From assembly GCA_963794415.1 (NCBI GenBank), contig CAWCDI010000002.1:124001-188000 (forward strand): DNA of 64,000 nucleotides, given 5' to 3'. The stretch is from CAVPTL01 sp963794415 (GTDB taxonomy: Bacteria > Actinomycetota > Thermoleophilia > Gaiellales > JAICJC01). Below the pieces are notes generated by a model. That model made no database searches. It worked only from the letters and a program-made list of their open reading frames with translations, and was not told the DNA's origin. A program made the position numbers and the translations under genes. Positions 18,063-27,212 of the stretch are shown piece after piece (position 1 is the first letter of the stretch; each line of letters opens with the position of its first letter).

Positions 18063-18425
18063 TTGTCGCCACGCGAGGCAATCGAACGATCATTCACCGG
18101 CTGGGAGAAGGTTGACCCGAAGTCCGTCGCCGAGCTGTTCGCACCGGACGGCCGCTACGAGGATCCGCTGTTTCCCGAGGCGCTGGTGGGCCCCGAGGCG
18201 ATCGAGGCGGGCATCCGCCCGGGCATGGAGGAGATCACCGATCTCACGATCAGGATCAAGCACCTCACGCAGAGCGCCGACGTGGGCATCGTGGAGGCCG
18301 AGTTTCGCTCGAAGATGGCCGGCAGCGACGCCCGCCTCGACTTCGACTTCGCCATGGTGGTCACGATGCGCGACGGCCTCATCACGCGCCTGACCGAGTA
18401 CTTCGACACGCGGGGCCTGGTATGA
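18063..18425 (+). CDS. SnoaL-like (NTF2-fold) protein
   Basis: A 120-residue protein of the SnoaL/NTF2-like superfamily: an N-terminal helix with AELFAPDGRYEDPLFP, followed by curved strands ending in VVTMRDGLITRLTEYFDTRG. The fold forms a cone-shaped pocket used by small-molecule cyclases, isomerases and dehydratases. The TTG start at 18063 is supported by GAGAGGAG just upstream. Its stop overlaps the ATG of the GcvT/DmdA-like gene by four bases, implying coupled translation and a shared pathway. Confidence 0.8.
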   Translation: MSPREAIERSFTGWEKVDPKSVAELFAPDGRYEDPLFPEALVGPEAIEAGIRPGMEEITDLTIRIKHLTQSADVGIVEAEFRSKMAGSDARLDFDFAMVVTMRDGLITRLTEYFDTRGLV

Positions 18426-19543
18426 CCGCCGTCGCCTACTCCGGGATGCCGCTCTCCTACACGGTGCGCCGCTCGCCCTACTTCGAGCGCGCGATCGCCG
18501 AGGGCGCGGTCGAGTTCATGGTCTACAACCACATGTACATGCCGCTCGACTACGGCCGCGACTTCAAGGAGGACTACGACGCCCTGCTCGAGCGCGTGAC
18601 CCTCTGGGACGTCGGCGCCGAGCGCCAGACCGAGCTCCGCGGCCCCGACGCGCTGCGCTTTGCGAACTACCTGGCGCCGCGCGACCTCTCGGGCCTCGAG
18701 GTGGGCACGTGCAAGTTCTCGCCGGTATGCGACCAGCGCGGCGAGATCATGGCCGACTGCATCGTGCTGCGGCCCGCCGAGGACGTGGTGTGGTTCTCGC
18801 ACGGCGACGTCGACTACGAGCTGTGGGCCTACGGGCTGGCGCTCGCCGGCGGCTACGACGTGACGGTCGAGGAGGCCGACGTCTCGCCGATGCAGCTGCA
18901 GGGCCCGCTCGCGCGGCAGGTGCTGGCACCGCTCTGCGATCACGATCTGGCAAAGCTCCCGCGGTTTCGCTGCGTCACCACCAGGGTCGCCGGCGTGGAG
19001 GCCGTGGTCTCGAACACCGGCTGGAGCCGCGAGGACGGCTACGAGATCTATCCGCTGGGCGACTCGAGGGCGGTCGAGATCTGGGATGCGATCGTCGCCG
19101 GCGGCGAGCCGCACGGCCTGCTGATCACCGGCCCCAACGTGAACCGTGCGGTGGAGCAGGGCATCACCGATACCCAGTACCGCGTGAACTCGGGGATGAA
19201 CCCGTTCGAGGCCGGCATGGGCTCGATGATCGACCTGGACGGCGGCGACTTCGTCGGCCGCGATGCGCTGCTGAAGGTGCGCGACGAGGGCCCCGAGCGG
19301 CGCACGATCGGGCTCGTGATCGAGGGTGAGCCCATCCCCTGGCTGACCGACTTCTGGCCGGTGCTCGACGCGGACGGCACGCAGATCGGCCACGCGCGAT
19401 GGGCGGTGTGGTCGTATGCCCTCGATCAGTCGATCGCCATCGCCATCGTGAGCGAGGACGCCGCCGACGGAGAGAGCTTCATCGTGCGGTGCCCCGACGG
19501 TGAGCGCATCGCGCACGCGCACGAGATCCCCTTCGTGCCCTAG
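18422..19543 (+). CDS. GcvT/DmdA-like tetrahydrofolate methyltransferase
   Basis: A 373-residue aminomethyltransferase-family protein. The segment MVYNHMYMPLDYGR, then LWDVGAERQTELRGPDA and CKFSPVCDQRGEIMADC, follows the pattern of dimethylsulfoniopropionate demethylase DmdA and its many relatives, which move a methyl or methylene group to tetrahydrofolate. The length matches the family. Coupled to the SnoaL-like gene and close to a MetE-like methyltransferase, it suggests a small demethylation or C1-transfer module. Whether the substrate is DMSP, a methoxylated or a methylamine compound is not visible. Confidence 0.75.
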   Translation: MTAVAYSGMPLSYTVRRSPYFERAIAEGAVEFMVYNHMYMPLDYGRDFKEDYDALLERVTLWDVGAERQTELRGPDALRFANYLAPRDLSGLEVGTCKFSPVCDQRGEIMADCIVLRPAEDVVWFSHGDVDYELWAYGLALAGGYDVTVEEADVSPMQLQGPLARQVLAPLCDHDLAKLPRFRCVTTRVAGVEAVVSNTGWSREDGYEIYPLGDSRAVEIWDAIVAGGEPHGLLITGPNVNRAVEQGITDTQYRVNSGMNPFEAGMGSMIDLDGGDFVGRDALLKVRDEGPERRTIGLVIEGEPIPWLTDFWPVLDADGTQIGHARWAVWSYALDQSIAIAIVSEDAADGESFIVRCPDGERIAHAHEIPFVP

Positions 19544-19604
19544 GCACTGCCTGGATGCGGTATGAATATTCTTGACTCTGGCAGGAGCTAAGAAGGGGCC
19601 ACCA

Positions 19605-21170
19605 ATGACAGCCACCACCGCGTACACCGGCGGGCGCAGCCGCAACTTCGTGCTGGCCGCGATGATCTTTGCCGTCGCGATGACGTTCATCGACCAGACG
19701 ATCGTCTCGATCGCGGCACCCAACGTGCAGGACGAGCTGCACCTCTCGAGCACGGGGATCCAGTGGGCGATCAACGCCTACCTGCTGTCGCTCGCCGCGC
19801 TCTTCGCGCTGGGCGGGAGGCTGGCCGACACGCTGGGCCACAAGAAGATGGTGACCATCGGCGTGATCCTCTTCGCGGCAGCGTCGGGCATGTGCGGGCT
19901 CACGCCCGACAGCGGCATCGCCGAGGCGTGGATCGTCACCTTCCGGGTGATCCAGGGCGTCGGCGGGGCGCTCCTCTTCCCCGCGGCGCTCGCGATCGTG
20001 GTGCAGACGTTCGAGCTGCGCCAGCGCGGCAAGGCCCTTGCGATCTTCTTCGGCGTGGCCGGCGGCCTCACCGCGATTGGCCCGATCCTGGGCGGCTACC
20101 TCACCGAGTGGACGTGGCGCGCCATCTTCTGGGTCAACATCCCCGTCGCGATCATCGCGCTGATCATGATCTTCATCTCGAACCCGCAGACACAGCACGA
20201 GCGGGCGAAGATCGACTATCGCGGCACGGTGCTGATCGCTGCCGGCATCGCGCTCAGCATCTTCGGGTTCCAGCAGTCGGCCACGTGGGGCTGGAGCGAT
20301 CCGCGCGTGATCGGCTCGCTCGTGATCGGCGCCGTGATCCTGGTGATCTTCTACTTCGTGGAGCAGCGCACCGAGCAGCCGCTGATGCAGGTGAGCATCT
20401 TCAAGATCCGGCCGTTCCTCGTCCAGAACATCGTGCTGGCGATCTCGATGCTGTGCTTCGTGCCGATCTTCTTCTTCGCGAGCGAGTACGCCCAGATCTC
20501 GCTGGGCGACTCGGCGAGCTCGGCGGGCACGCTCTTGCTCTACTTCTTCATCGGCTTCGTGATCGCCGCGCAGATCGCCGGCCGGATGATGGACAAGGGC
20601 GGGGCCAAGCGGCCGGTGGTGATCGGCTGCATCATCGCCGCGGTCGGCTTCTACCTGTGGGGCGGCGACGCCACGTCGCTGAGCTTCGGCGACCAGCAGT
20701 GGGACATCATCATCGCCGGGGCCGGGATGGGCGCGATGCTCGGCCCGGCCAGCACCGACGCTGTGAACCGCGCGTCGCGGCTCTCCTACGGCGAGGCCAC
20801 CGGCATCACCCAGACCATCCGAAACTATGCCGCGGCGCTGGGGCTCGCGATCCTCGGTAACGTGCTGGTGAACAAGATGCACGACCACCTCGTGACGTCG
20901 CTGCTGGCCCAGGGTGCGAGCCAGGCGAAGGCCGAGGCTGAGGCCTCACAGTTCGGGAGCGGCGGGTCGGGTGGCGGCAGCGTCACGAACATCCCCCACT
21001 TCGTGCGGCTCGATTTCGCCCAGTCCACGCAGACCGTGCTCTACAGCATGGCGGGGATCATGGCGGCGGCGGCAATCGTTGCGATCGTCGGCCTGCGGTC
21101 AGGCGCGCAGGAGCAGGAGAACCTCACGCCGGAGGACATCGACGCGCAGGCGGCCGCCGGCACGGCGTGA
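19605..21170 (+). CDS. DHA2-family MFS drug exporter (second)
   Basis: A 521-residue major facilitator with about 14 hydrophobic segments. Helix 1 has FIDQTIVSIAAPNVQ, the DHA2 motif D1; LGGRLADTLGHKK is motif A; GPILGGYLTEWTWR is the antiporter motif C. The C-terminal half contains a Gly/Ser-rich periplasmic loop (SGGSGGGS) before the last helix. I chose the ATG at 19605 with AGAAGG upstream; the ATG at 19572 would add an unlikely 11 residues. It is not closely related in sequence to the exporter at 8287 beyond family motifs. Substrates unknown. Confidence 0.85.
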   Translation: MTATTAYTGGRSRNFVLAAMIFAVAMTFIDQTIVSIAAPNVQDELHLSSTGIQWAINAYLLSLAALFALGGRLADTLGHKKMVTIGVILFAAASGMCGLTPDSGIAEAWIVTFRVIQGVGGALLFPAALAIVVQTFELRQRGKALAIFFGVAGGLTAIGPILGGYLTEWTWRAIFWVNIPVAIIALIMIFISNPQTQHERAKIDYRGTVLIAAGIALSIFGFQQSATWGWSDPRVIGSLVIGAVILVIFYFVEQRTEQPLMQVSIFKIRPFLVQNIVLAISMLCFVPIFFFASEYAQISLGDSASSAGTLLLYFFIGFVIAAQIAGRMMDKGGAKRPVVIGCIIAAVGFYLWGGDATSLSFGDQQWDIIIAGAGMGAMLGPASTDAVNRASRLSYGEATGITQTIRNYAAALGLAILGNVLVNKMHDHLVTSLLAQGASQAKAEAEASQFGSGGSGGGSVTNIPHFVRLDFAQSTQTVLYSMAGIMAAAAIVAIVGLRSGAQEQENLTPEDIDAQAAAGTA

Positions 21171-21195
21171 GGCCGGCCGGGGACTGAGCGGCGAG

Positions 21196-21963
21196 TCAGG
21201 CGACGTCCAGCGCCTGGCCGCCGTCGACCGGGATCACTGCGCCGGTGACGAAGGACGATCCCGGCAGCGAGAGGAACCACACCCAGCGGGCGATCTCGTC
21301 CGCCGTCGCGATGCGGCCCACCACCGTCTGGGCCGCCAGCCACTTGTAGCCCTCGTCCAGGTCGGTCATCCAGGTCGCGTGGAGCGGCGTGTCGATCGGG
21401 CCCGGCGCGATGGCGTTGACCCTGATGCCCTTCGGCGCCAGCTCGCCGGCCATCGACCGCGTCAGGTAGTCGAGCGCCGCCTTCGAGAGGCCGTAGAGCG
21501 CCTGGTTGGTGCGGATCATCGTGCCCGACGACGAGCTGATGTGGACGATCGACGCCGACGGCGAGGCCTCCAGCAGGTCGAGGCCGGACTGCGCCAGCAT
21601 GAACGGCGCACGCACGTTGATCGCGTAGTGATCGTCGATCTCGTCCAGCGGATAGGTGCCGAAGTCGCGGGTACGCACGATGCCGGCGCTCGAGACCAGC
21701 ACATCGAGCCGGCCGAACCGCTCGCGCACGTGGCCGATGATGGCGTCGGCAGCGTCGGCCCGAGCCAGGTCGGCGACGAACGGGGAGATCCGCTCCGGGG
21801 CCTTCGCGATCACCTCGTCCAGCTTCTCGGGCCGCCGCCCGACGATGACCACGTCCATGCCGCCCTCGGCGAGCCGAAGCGCGGTGGCCTCGCCGATGCC
21901 GGAGCCGCCGCCGGTCACCACGGCGACCGCGCCGTCGAGTGTCCCTTCGTCGGGCGCGCTCAT
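21196..21963 (-). CDS. SDR-family oxidoreductase
   Basis: A 255-residue classical short-chain dehydrogenase. The cofactor loop VTGGGSGIG lies near residue 15 and the catalytic YxxxK is YGLSK, with the serine in ISSSSG before it. It should interconvert an alcohol and a ketone using NAD(P)H. It is the last gene of the 13-gene minus-strand block, with its ATG overlapping the stop of the preceding gene. In this context it may oxidise a hydroxylated intermediate. The 3' end converges on the exporter gene. Confidence 0.85.
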   Translation of the reverse strand: MSAPDEGTLDGAVAVVTGGGSGIGEATALRLAEGGMDVVIVGRRPEKLDEVIAKAPERISPFVADLARADAADAIIGHVRERFGRLDVLVSSAGIVRTRDFGTYPLDEIDDHYAINVRAPFMLAQSGLDLLEASPSASIVHISSSSGTMIRTNQALYGLSKAALDYLTRSMAGELAPKGIRVNAIAPGPIDTPLHATWMTDLDEGYKWLAAQTVVGRIATADEIARWVWFLSLPGSSFVTGAVIPVDGGQALDVA

Positions 21964-22952
21964 ATCTTCGCCGTCTTCAGCGTGCTCTGGGCAAAGATCT
22001 CGGCCGGCTCGAGCAGGATCGGCGAGAGCCCCTGCTCGTGTGAGTAGCGAAGGAACGCCGAGAGCGTGGACTCGTTCTCATCGATGCCGTAGGGCCAGAA
22101 GTCCTCGGTCCCGAACGTCTCGCGCGTCTCCTCGGCGGCCGAGGTGAGCCACGGCAGCATGTACTTGAGCGCAGTGGTCTCGAAGAGCTCGGCTGTTGCG
22201 CGCCGCTTCGACTCCTCGAAGGCTTTCATCAGCGATCGCGCGACCCACGGGTTGTCATCCAGCACGTCGGAGCGGATCACCACCGTGTGCATGATCGGGA
22301 AGATCCCCGTCTCGCGCAGATAGTCGTGCTCGACATCGACGTAGTTCTCGAAGAGCCGGGCGACGTTGGGCGAGCGCCTGGCAAAGCACGACGGCATGTG
22401 TGCTGTATAGAGCGCGTCGATGTCACCCGCCTCGAGCATGGCCGAGAGCGTGCGCTCATCACCTATCGGCACGATCGTGATGTCGTCGGGCAGATCCATC
22501 GGCGTCTCTTCCCGCCCGGGCTGCTCGAGCCCGCCCGTGTAGTACTGGACGCTGTTGACCGGCACGTCGTAGAAGTCGGACATGATGCCCTTGATCCACA
22601 CCGCGGCAGTCATCTGATACTCGGGACACCCCACGCGCTTTCCCGCCAGATCGCTTGGGCTCTTGATGCCGCTGCGGGTGTTGATATAGATGCTCGAGTG
22701 ACGGAACATCCGTGACGGGAACACCGGTATCGCGACGAACGGCCGCGGCGTCAGCGGCACCGTGCGCACATACCACGAGAGTGACATCTCCGATGCGTCG
22801 AACTCCTTGTAGCGCAACATCCGGAAGAAGCTCTCGGGCATCATCATCGGGACGTACGTCAGATCGATGCCCTCGGGCTGCACCGATCCGTCCTGGAGGC
22901 CGCGGGTACGGTCGTAGTCCCAGCACGCGAGGGTGAGGGGCAGCTTTCTCAT
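21960..22952 (-). CDS. 4,5-dihydroxyphthalate decarboxylase-like / substrate-binding fold protein
   Basis: A 330-residue protein with the sequence pattern of the Pht5-like family: the N-terminal LTLACWDYDRTRGLQDG and the middle segment DLAGKRVGCPEYQMTAAVW. The fold is that of type-2 periplasmic binding proteins (NMT1/ThiY-like), but there is no signal peptide or lipobox, which favours a cytoplasmic enzyme. Named members decarboxylate 4,5-dihydroxyphthalate. In a putative carboxylase operon, it could instead remove a carboxyl group later in the route. Coupled to both neighbours by 4-base overlaps. Confidence 0.7.
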   Translation of the reverse strand: MRKLPLTLACWDYDRTRGLQDGSVQPEGIDLTYVPMMMPESFFRMLRYKEFDASEMSLSWYVRTVPLTPRPFVAIPVFPSRMFRHSSIYINTRSGIKSPSDLAGKRVGCPEYQMTAAVWIKGIMSDFYDVPVNSVQYYTGGLEQPGREETPMDLPDDITIVPIGDERTLSAMLEAGDIDALYTAHMPSCFARRSPNVARLFENYVDVEHDYLRETGIFPIMHTVVIRSDVLDDNPWVARSLMKAFEESKRRATAELFETTALKYMLPWLTSAAEETRETFGTEDFWPYGIDENESTLSAFLRYSHEQGLSPILLEPAEIFAQSTLKTAKI

Positions 22953-24550
22953 ACCGGGTCCGCCATGGCCGACGGGGCCACCGCTGCCAGCTCGCGGCCG
23001 GCGATCATGCCGAACACCGCCGCCTGGCCGAGCGTGGCGCCGCCACCGGGGTAGGCCACACCGAACACCGACGCCGCGACGTTCCCGGCCGCGTACAGGC
23101 CGGGAATCGGGGCACCGCTGAAATCGACCACGCGTGCGTGCTCGTCAATCACCGCGCCTCCTTTGGTGCCAAAGCAGCGGACGCTGATGCGCTCGCCGTA
23201 GTACGGGCCGTCGCCCAGCGGCCGAAGCGCCGGGTTGGGCAGCGACGTGTCGAACTTGCGCCAGCGGTCATAGCGGGTCGAGCCGCGCCCGAACTGCGGA
23301 TCCTGCCCCTCGGCGGCGTGCACGTTGAACTCGGCGACCTGCTCGGCCAGCCCGGCGGGGTTGATCCCGAGCGCCTCGGCCAGCGCTTTCAGCGTGGGCG
23401 CCTGCACCACCCGGCCCGCGGCCAGATCCTGCGCGAGCGCATCGGGGCCGGCCTCGAACGACCGCCCCGGCGGGTGGTCGCTGACGGTGAATGCCGGATA
23501 GTTCGCGTTCTCGTAGCTGGAGCGGTCGAACCTGGTGACGACCTCGCCGTAGTCGTGGTAGTTCAGGCACTCGTCCACGAACCGCCTGCCGTCGCGGTTG
23601 ACCGCAATGGCACCGGGCGCCCCGCCGCCGACCGCCGACCACCAGACCTCATCGAGCAGGGCCACCCTGGCGCCTGCCGAGGTGGCCATCCGCAGGCCGT
23701 CGCCCTGGTTCCCGTCACGCGGGCTGAGAGGTTCGTCCAGCGGCCGGCCGATGAGCTCGGCCCACATCATCCGGTTCCACTCGAAGCCGCCGGCGGCCAG
23801 CATCACGCCACGGCGGGCGCGGTAGGTCTCTGCCCGGCCCGCGTGCACCAGGTCAACCCCGCGAACCACGCCGCGCTCGATCACGAGCCCCGCGGCCCGG
23901 GCGTCGGTCACGAACCGCACTCCGCGGTCGAGGCACGCCTCGATCAGCCCGGCGACGAGCGCGCAGCCGCGGGCCACGATGTTCGCCGCGATGCGCTCCC
24001 TGGCCAGCGGCACCCAGCCCCACGGGTCGCCGGCCTCCAGGTACTCGCGCATCTCGGTCCAGAGGATCGGCTCGGTCCCGCCCGGCCACACCGGCCGGCG
24101 GACCAGATCGACGTACTCGTCCGACAGCCGGCCCAGCTCGTAACAGCCCACGCCGATCAGCCGCCCGTACGGCGCTGCGCCCGGCAGCTCGGACTGGTAG
24201 TCCGGCCGCTCCAGATCGAGGTAGAGGTCAAGCGGCGTCTGCTCGCGGTAGAGGTCGACGAGCTCCGGCGCGCCCGCGATGAACGCGTCCAGCACCTCGC
24301 CCGAGACCCGGCCCTTCGTCAGCTCACCCAGGTACGTGCGCGCATCCACCGGGGAGTCGTCCAGCCCGGCCTCCTGCTGCATGGAGGTCGCAGGGAGCCA
24401 GAGCCCGCCGCCCGAGAGCGCGGTCGTGCCTCCCAGCAGCTGCCCGCGCTCGAGCACTACCACCTCGGCTCCGCCTACCGCCGCGGCAAGCGCCGCGGTG
24501 AGCCCGGCTGCGCCGGACCCAAGCACCACAACATCGGTCTCAAACGACAC
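22949..24550 (-). CDS. KstD/FrdA-like FAD-dependent dehydrogenase
   Basis: A 533-residue flavoprotein of the fumarate reductase/3-ketosteroid dehydrogenase family. The N-terminal VVVLGSGAAGLTAALAAAVG is the FAD dinucleotide loop, followed by GGTTALSGGGLWLP, the second FAD contact typical of KstD-type enzymes, and near the end GLYAAGNVAASVFG with PGGGATLGQA. Such enzymes introduce double bonds next to a carbonyl in steroid-like or alicyclic rings, or reduce such bonds. It overlaps the SnoaL-like gene by 11 bases and the decarboxylase-like gene by 4. Confidence 0.8.
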   Translation of the reverse strand: MSFETDVVVLGSGAAGLTAALAAAVGGAEVVVLERGQLLGGTTALSGGGLWLPATSMQQEAGLDDSPVDARTYLGELTKGRVSGEVLDAFIAGAPELVDLYREQTPLDLYLDLERPDYQSELPGAAPYGRLIGVGCYELGRLSDEYVDLVRRPVWPGGTEPILWTEMREYLEAGDPWGWVPLARERIAANIVARGCALVAGLIEACLDRGVRFVTDARAAGLVIERGVVRGVDLVHAGRAETYRARRGVMLAAGGFEWNRMMWAELIGRPLDEPLSPRDGNQGDGLRMATSAGARVALLDEVWWSAVGGGAPGAIAVNRDGRRFVDECLNYHDYGEVVTRFDRSSYENANYPAFTVSDHPPGRSFEAGPDALAQDLAAGRVVQAPTLKALAEALGINPAGLAEQVAEFNVHAAEGQDPQFGRGSTRYDRWRKFDTSLPNPALRPLGDGPYYGERISVRCFGTKGGAVIDEHARVVDFSGAPIPGLYAAGNVAASVFGVAYPGGGATLGQAAVFGMIAGRELAAVAPSAMADPV

Positions 24551-25049
24551 CGCCCGCCGCCTCCTTCGTCAATCGGGGAACCCAGTACCAGTCGTCCTGC
24601 GTGCCGGGCGCGTCGCCATACCTGATCGCATTCAGCACCGTGCGAGATGCGATCCGCCAACCACCGCCTGCCGAGACCCACCGGTCGTGATATTGCATGT
24701 AGAGATCGAGCCGCTCGCCGCTCGTGAGCACGTGCATGGCCATGATGTAGGCGACCGATTCCGCGCCGGTCCCGGCGAACCCGATCCGTACCTGGCCAAG
24801 CTGGTGATGCGTCCGCGCGAACCGCGCCTGGCTCACCTTCACCCGGGCGGCGAACGCATCGCTGCCGTGCAGCACGCCACCGCCGCCGGGGCCGAAGTCG
24901 GTGGTGCAGTCGGGCGTGAAGACGGCCGCCGCAGCATCGACGTCGTAGCGATCGAGCGCCTCGCAGTACACCGCGAGCGTGTCGCAGATGGCATACCGCT
25001 CGGCCAGCCGGTCGAGCGTCTCGCCCGGGATCGGGATCGCCACCGTCAC
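24540..25049 (-). CDS. SnoaL-like (NTF2-fold) protein
   Basis: A 169-residue SnoaL/NTF2-like protein: YCEALDRYDVDAAAAVFTPD opens the family motif, with HGSDAFAARV and a C-terminal strand WRIASRTVLNAIRYGD. The length and pattern fit the NTF2-like hydroxylase-small-subunit or dehydratase-like group. It is the second such protein in this operon (compare 29326); the two may form a heteromeric pair or act at separate steps. One base separates it from the gamma-like gene upstream. Confidence 0.8.
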   Translation of the reverse strand: MTVAIPIPGETLDRLAERYAICDTLAVYCEALDRYDVDAAAAVFTPDCTTDFGPGGGGVLHGSDAFAARVKVSQARFARTHHQLGQVRIGFAGTGAESVAYIMAMHVLTSGERLDLYMQYHDRWVSAGGGWRIASRTVLNAIRYGDAPGTQDDWYWVPRLTKEAAGGVV

Positions 25050-25050
25050 C

Positions 25051-25347
25051 TCAGGCCACGTCCTTGCCGAGCCGCGCGCTCACCGACGACGGCTCGCCCC
25101 TGGGCATCATGTCCACGTCGTAGAGCACGCCGCAGCTGGGGCAGATGAAGTGCCGGAGCACCCACTCGGTGTCGCCGTCCTCACCGAATGACAGCGGCTG
25201 CCCGGTGGAGATGGGCTCGTCGTAGCTGCCGGCCTGCTCCTTGAAGTCGGCCGAGGCCGGACCCAGGGTGTGCTCGCACTTGCGGCACCTGTTGGTGAGC
25301 TCGCCGCCGACCTCGACGGCCTCCACGTACTCGAGGATCCGCGTCAT
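25051..25347 (-). CDS. Acetone carboxylase gamma-like zinc ribbon protein
   Basis: A 98-residue protein with two knuckles, CRKC (about residues 21-24) and CPSC (about 69-72), that form one zinc ribbon. Small proteins of this type accompany HyuA/HyuB-type subunits in acetone and acetophenone carboxylases, where the third subunit completes the metal-dependent carboxylase. Here it overlaps the HyuB-like stop by four bases. This association is the main reason to read the locus as an ATP-dependent carboxylase rather than a hydantoinase. The assignment is family-level inference. Confidence 0.65.
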   Translation of the reverse strand: MTRILEYVEAVEVGGELTNRCRKCEHTLGPASADFKEQAGSYDEPISTGQPLSFGEDGDTEWVLRHFICPSCGVLYDVDMMPRGEPSSVSARLGKDVA

Positions 25348-27212
25348 GCCACTCCCGCCTTTCGTCGCCGCTCCTGTCGAATCTCCTTGCGGCGCGCCGC
25401 GCTTGCATCTGCATCCGGCGAGCCGTCACCGCCGAGCACCGCGCCGTAGACGTCGGTGGCCATCGCCGGGCTCACCTTGCCCTCGGCGAGGTCTGCCGCA
25501 ACCAGCCCGAGCGAGCGCTCGAGCGGATCACCGAAGCCGCCGCCGCCCGAGCTCATCACGCCGACGAACACGTCGGGGTTGGGCAAGCTGCTGACGCCCT
25601 TCACCGGGCTCGCCTCCTTCTCACCGGCCAGATCACCTGCCCCGGCGGGAACCTTCCCGTGCTGGAAGAACGACCCGTGCACGTCGGCGCCGCGGTAGTA
25701 GGCCGCCGCGGCGTTCGGCGCCGGGTAGCCGCCGGCGATGCCGAGGCAGTCGCGCGGGCCGTGGCCCGCGCTCAGGTGCACCGTGTCAACGCGCTCGACC
25801 CCGTAGGAGATCATGGCGTCCTCCACCCCGAGGCCACCGCGGAACTCACCCGGGCCGCCCGAGTCGGCCACCTCGCGCCGCCACAGGAACATCAGCGGAT
25901 AGAGCATCTCGGTGGACTCGATGTTGGCGACCGAGCCCTTCGGCGACCAGTGATTCTGCGCTGTGTCGGCACCGTCGCGATCGTTCAGGGCGCCCATGCC
26001 GCCCGCCATGATGTCGAGGATCAGGTGGGCGAAGAAGCTCTGGTCGCGGTTCAGGCCCGAGACGACCTGGACGTTGAACGACGCTCCCACGTTGCCGCAC
26101 GACTCTCCCCGCCACTGCTCGGTGGAGAGGAGCATCTTCGACATCGCGCTCTGCGCTGCGGTCAGCACCAGGATGTTGGCGCCCGACGGTACGTTGGCCG
26201 AGACCGCCGCAGGCTTGGTGGGGTTCACCAGCGAGCCCTCCGGCAGGATGAAGTCGAGCGTGCGGAAGAGCCCCTCGTTCCACGGGATGTCGTGGCAGAG
26301 CATGGTGATGAAGGGCACCACCGCGCCGCCCTCGGTGCCCACCGGCCCGCAGTTGTCGGAGCCGCCAGTCTGGGGCGAGGAGCCGGTGAAGTCGAACGTC
26401 AGCCGGTCGTCCTCCTTGATGAGCGTGGTCTGCACCTTGATCCACGGATCGCGGATGCCCTCGACGTAGTTGGAGGCGCTCCAGCGGCCGTCGGGGATCT
26501 CCTTCAGCCGGGCGCGGATGCGCCGCTCGGAGTAGTCCATCAGGTCGGAGAAGAGCCCCTTCACCGCGTCGGCGCCGTAGCGCTCGACCATCTCCAGGAT
26601 GCGCATCGTGATGACGTTGTTCGACGCGATCTTGGCACGGATCTCGAGGATGTTGAGCTCGGGGATGCGCGTCATGTTGAACATCAGGTCCTCGACGTCC
26701 TTGCGCACCTTGCCGCCCTCGACGATCTTCAGCCCAGCGCAGGCAAAGCCCTCCTGGTACACGTTGTCGGCCGACACGCACATGCTGCCGATGTCCATGC
26801 CGCCCAGGTCGTTGTGGTGTGACGCGGTGCCGGCCCACGCGATGAGCTCGCCGTCGGCGAAGATCGGCGCCAGCACCTGGATGTCGTTTGCGTGCACTGC
26901 GGCGATGTAGGTGTCGTTCATGAGGTACTGGTCGCCGTCCTGGATGCCCGGCTCGTCGCCGTAGCGCTCCAGGATGTGCTTGACGCCGGCGTTCAGCGAC
27001 TTCGACCAGTGCAGGCAGCCGGCGCCGAAGACGACCAGGTCGCCGGTGCCGGTGAGGATCGCCTCCTGGTGGTCGCCGGCCTCGTACACCACGGTGCTCC
27101 CCGAGACCCGGCCGATGGTGTGGTAGGCCTCGGCGATGATCTGATCGAGCTTGTGGCGCATCACCCCGAACGTGATCGGATCCAGGCTGGATGCGGGTTC
27201 GACGGTTGCCAT
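25344..27212 (-). CDS. HyuB-like (hydantoinase B/oxoprolinase) subunit
   Basis: A 622-residue member of the hydantoinase B/oxoprolinase/acetone carboxylase alpha family. The start LDPITFGVMRHKLDQI, the central TASHHNDLGGMDIGS, the FTGSSPQTGG strand and the C-terminal SSGGGGFGDPLERS are hallmarks. It works with a HyuA-like ATPase subunit, encoded directly upstream and overlapping by one base, to activate a carbonyl or amide with ATP and act on it. The length is normal for the family. Substrate class undetermined: hydantoin, oxoproline, acetone or an aryl ketone are the known options. Confidence 0.85.
   Translation of the reverse strand: MATVEPASSLDPITFGVMRHKLDQIIAEAYHTIGRVSGSTVVYEAGDHQEAILTGTGDLVVFGAGCLHWSKSLNAGVKHILERYGDEPGIQDGDQYLMNDTYIAAVHANDIQVLAPIFADGELIAWAGTASHHNDLGGMDIGSMCVSADNVYQEGFACAGLKIVEGGKVRKDVEDLMFNMTRIPELNILEIRAKIASNNVITMRILEMVERYGADAVKGLFSDLMDYSERRIRARLKEIPDGRWSASNYVEGIRDPWIKVQTTLIKEDDRLTFDFTGSSPQTGGSDNCGPVGTEGGAVVPFITMLCHDIPWNEGLFRTLDFILPEGSLVNPTKPAAVSANVPSGANILVLTAAQSAMSKMLLSTEQWRGESCGNVGASFNVQVVSGLNRDQSFFAHLILDIMAGGMGALNDRDGADTAQNHWSPKGSVANIESTEMLYPLMFLWRREVADSGGPGEFRGGLGVEDAMISYGVERVDTVHLSAGHGPRDCLGIAGGYPAPNAAAAYYRGADVHGSFFQHGKVPAGAGDLAGEKEASPVKGVSSLPNPDVFVGVMSSGGGGFGDPLERSLGLVAADLAEGKVSPAMATDVYGAVLGGDGSPDADASAARRKEIRQERRRKAGVA

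Noticed and set aside
19545..19575. Possible fifth copy of the 33-bp repeat (GGCACTGCCTGG, GAATATT)
   Set aside because: The core palindrome is broken and the termini are missing, so similarity is likely chance.
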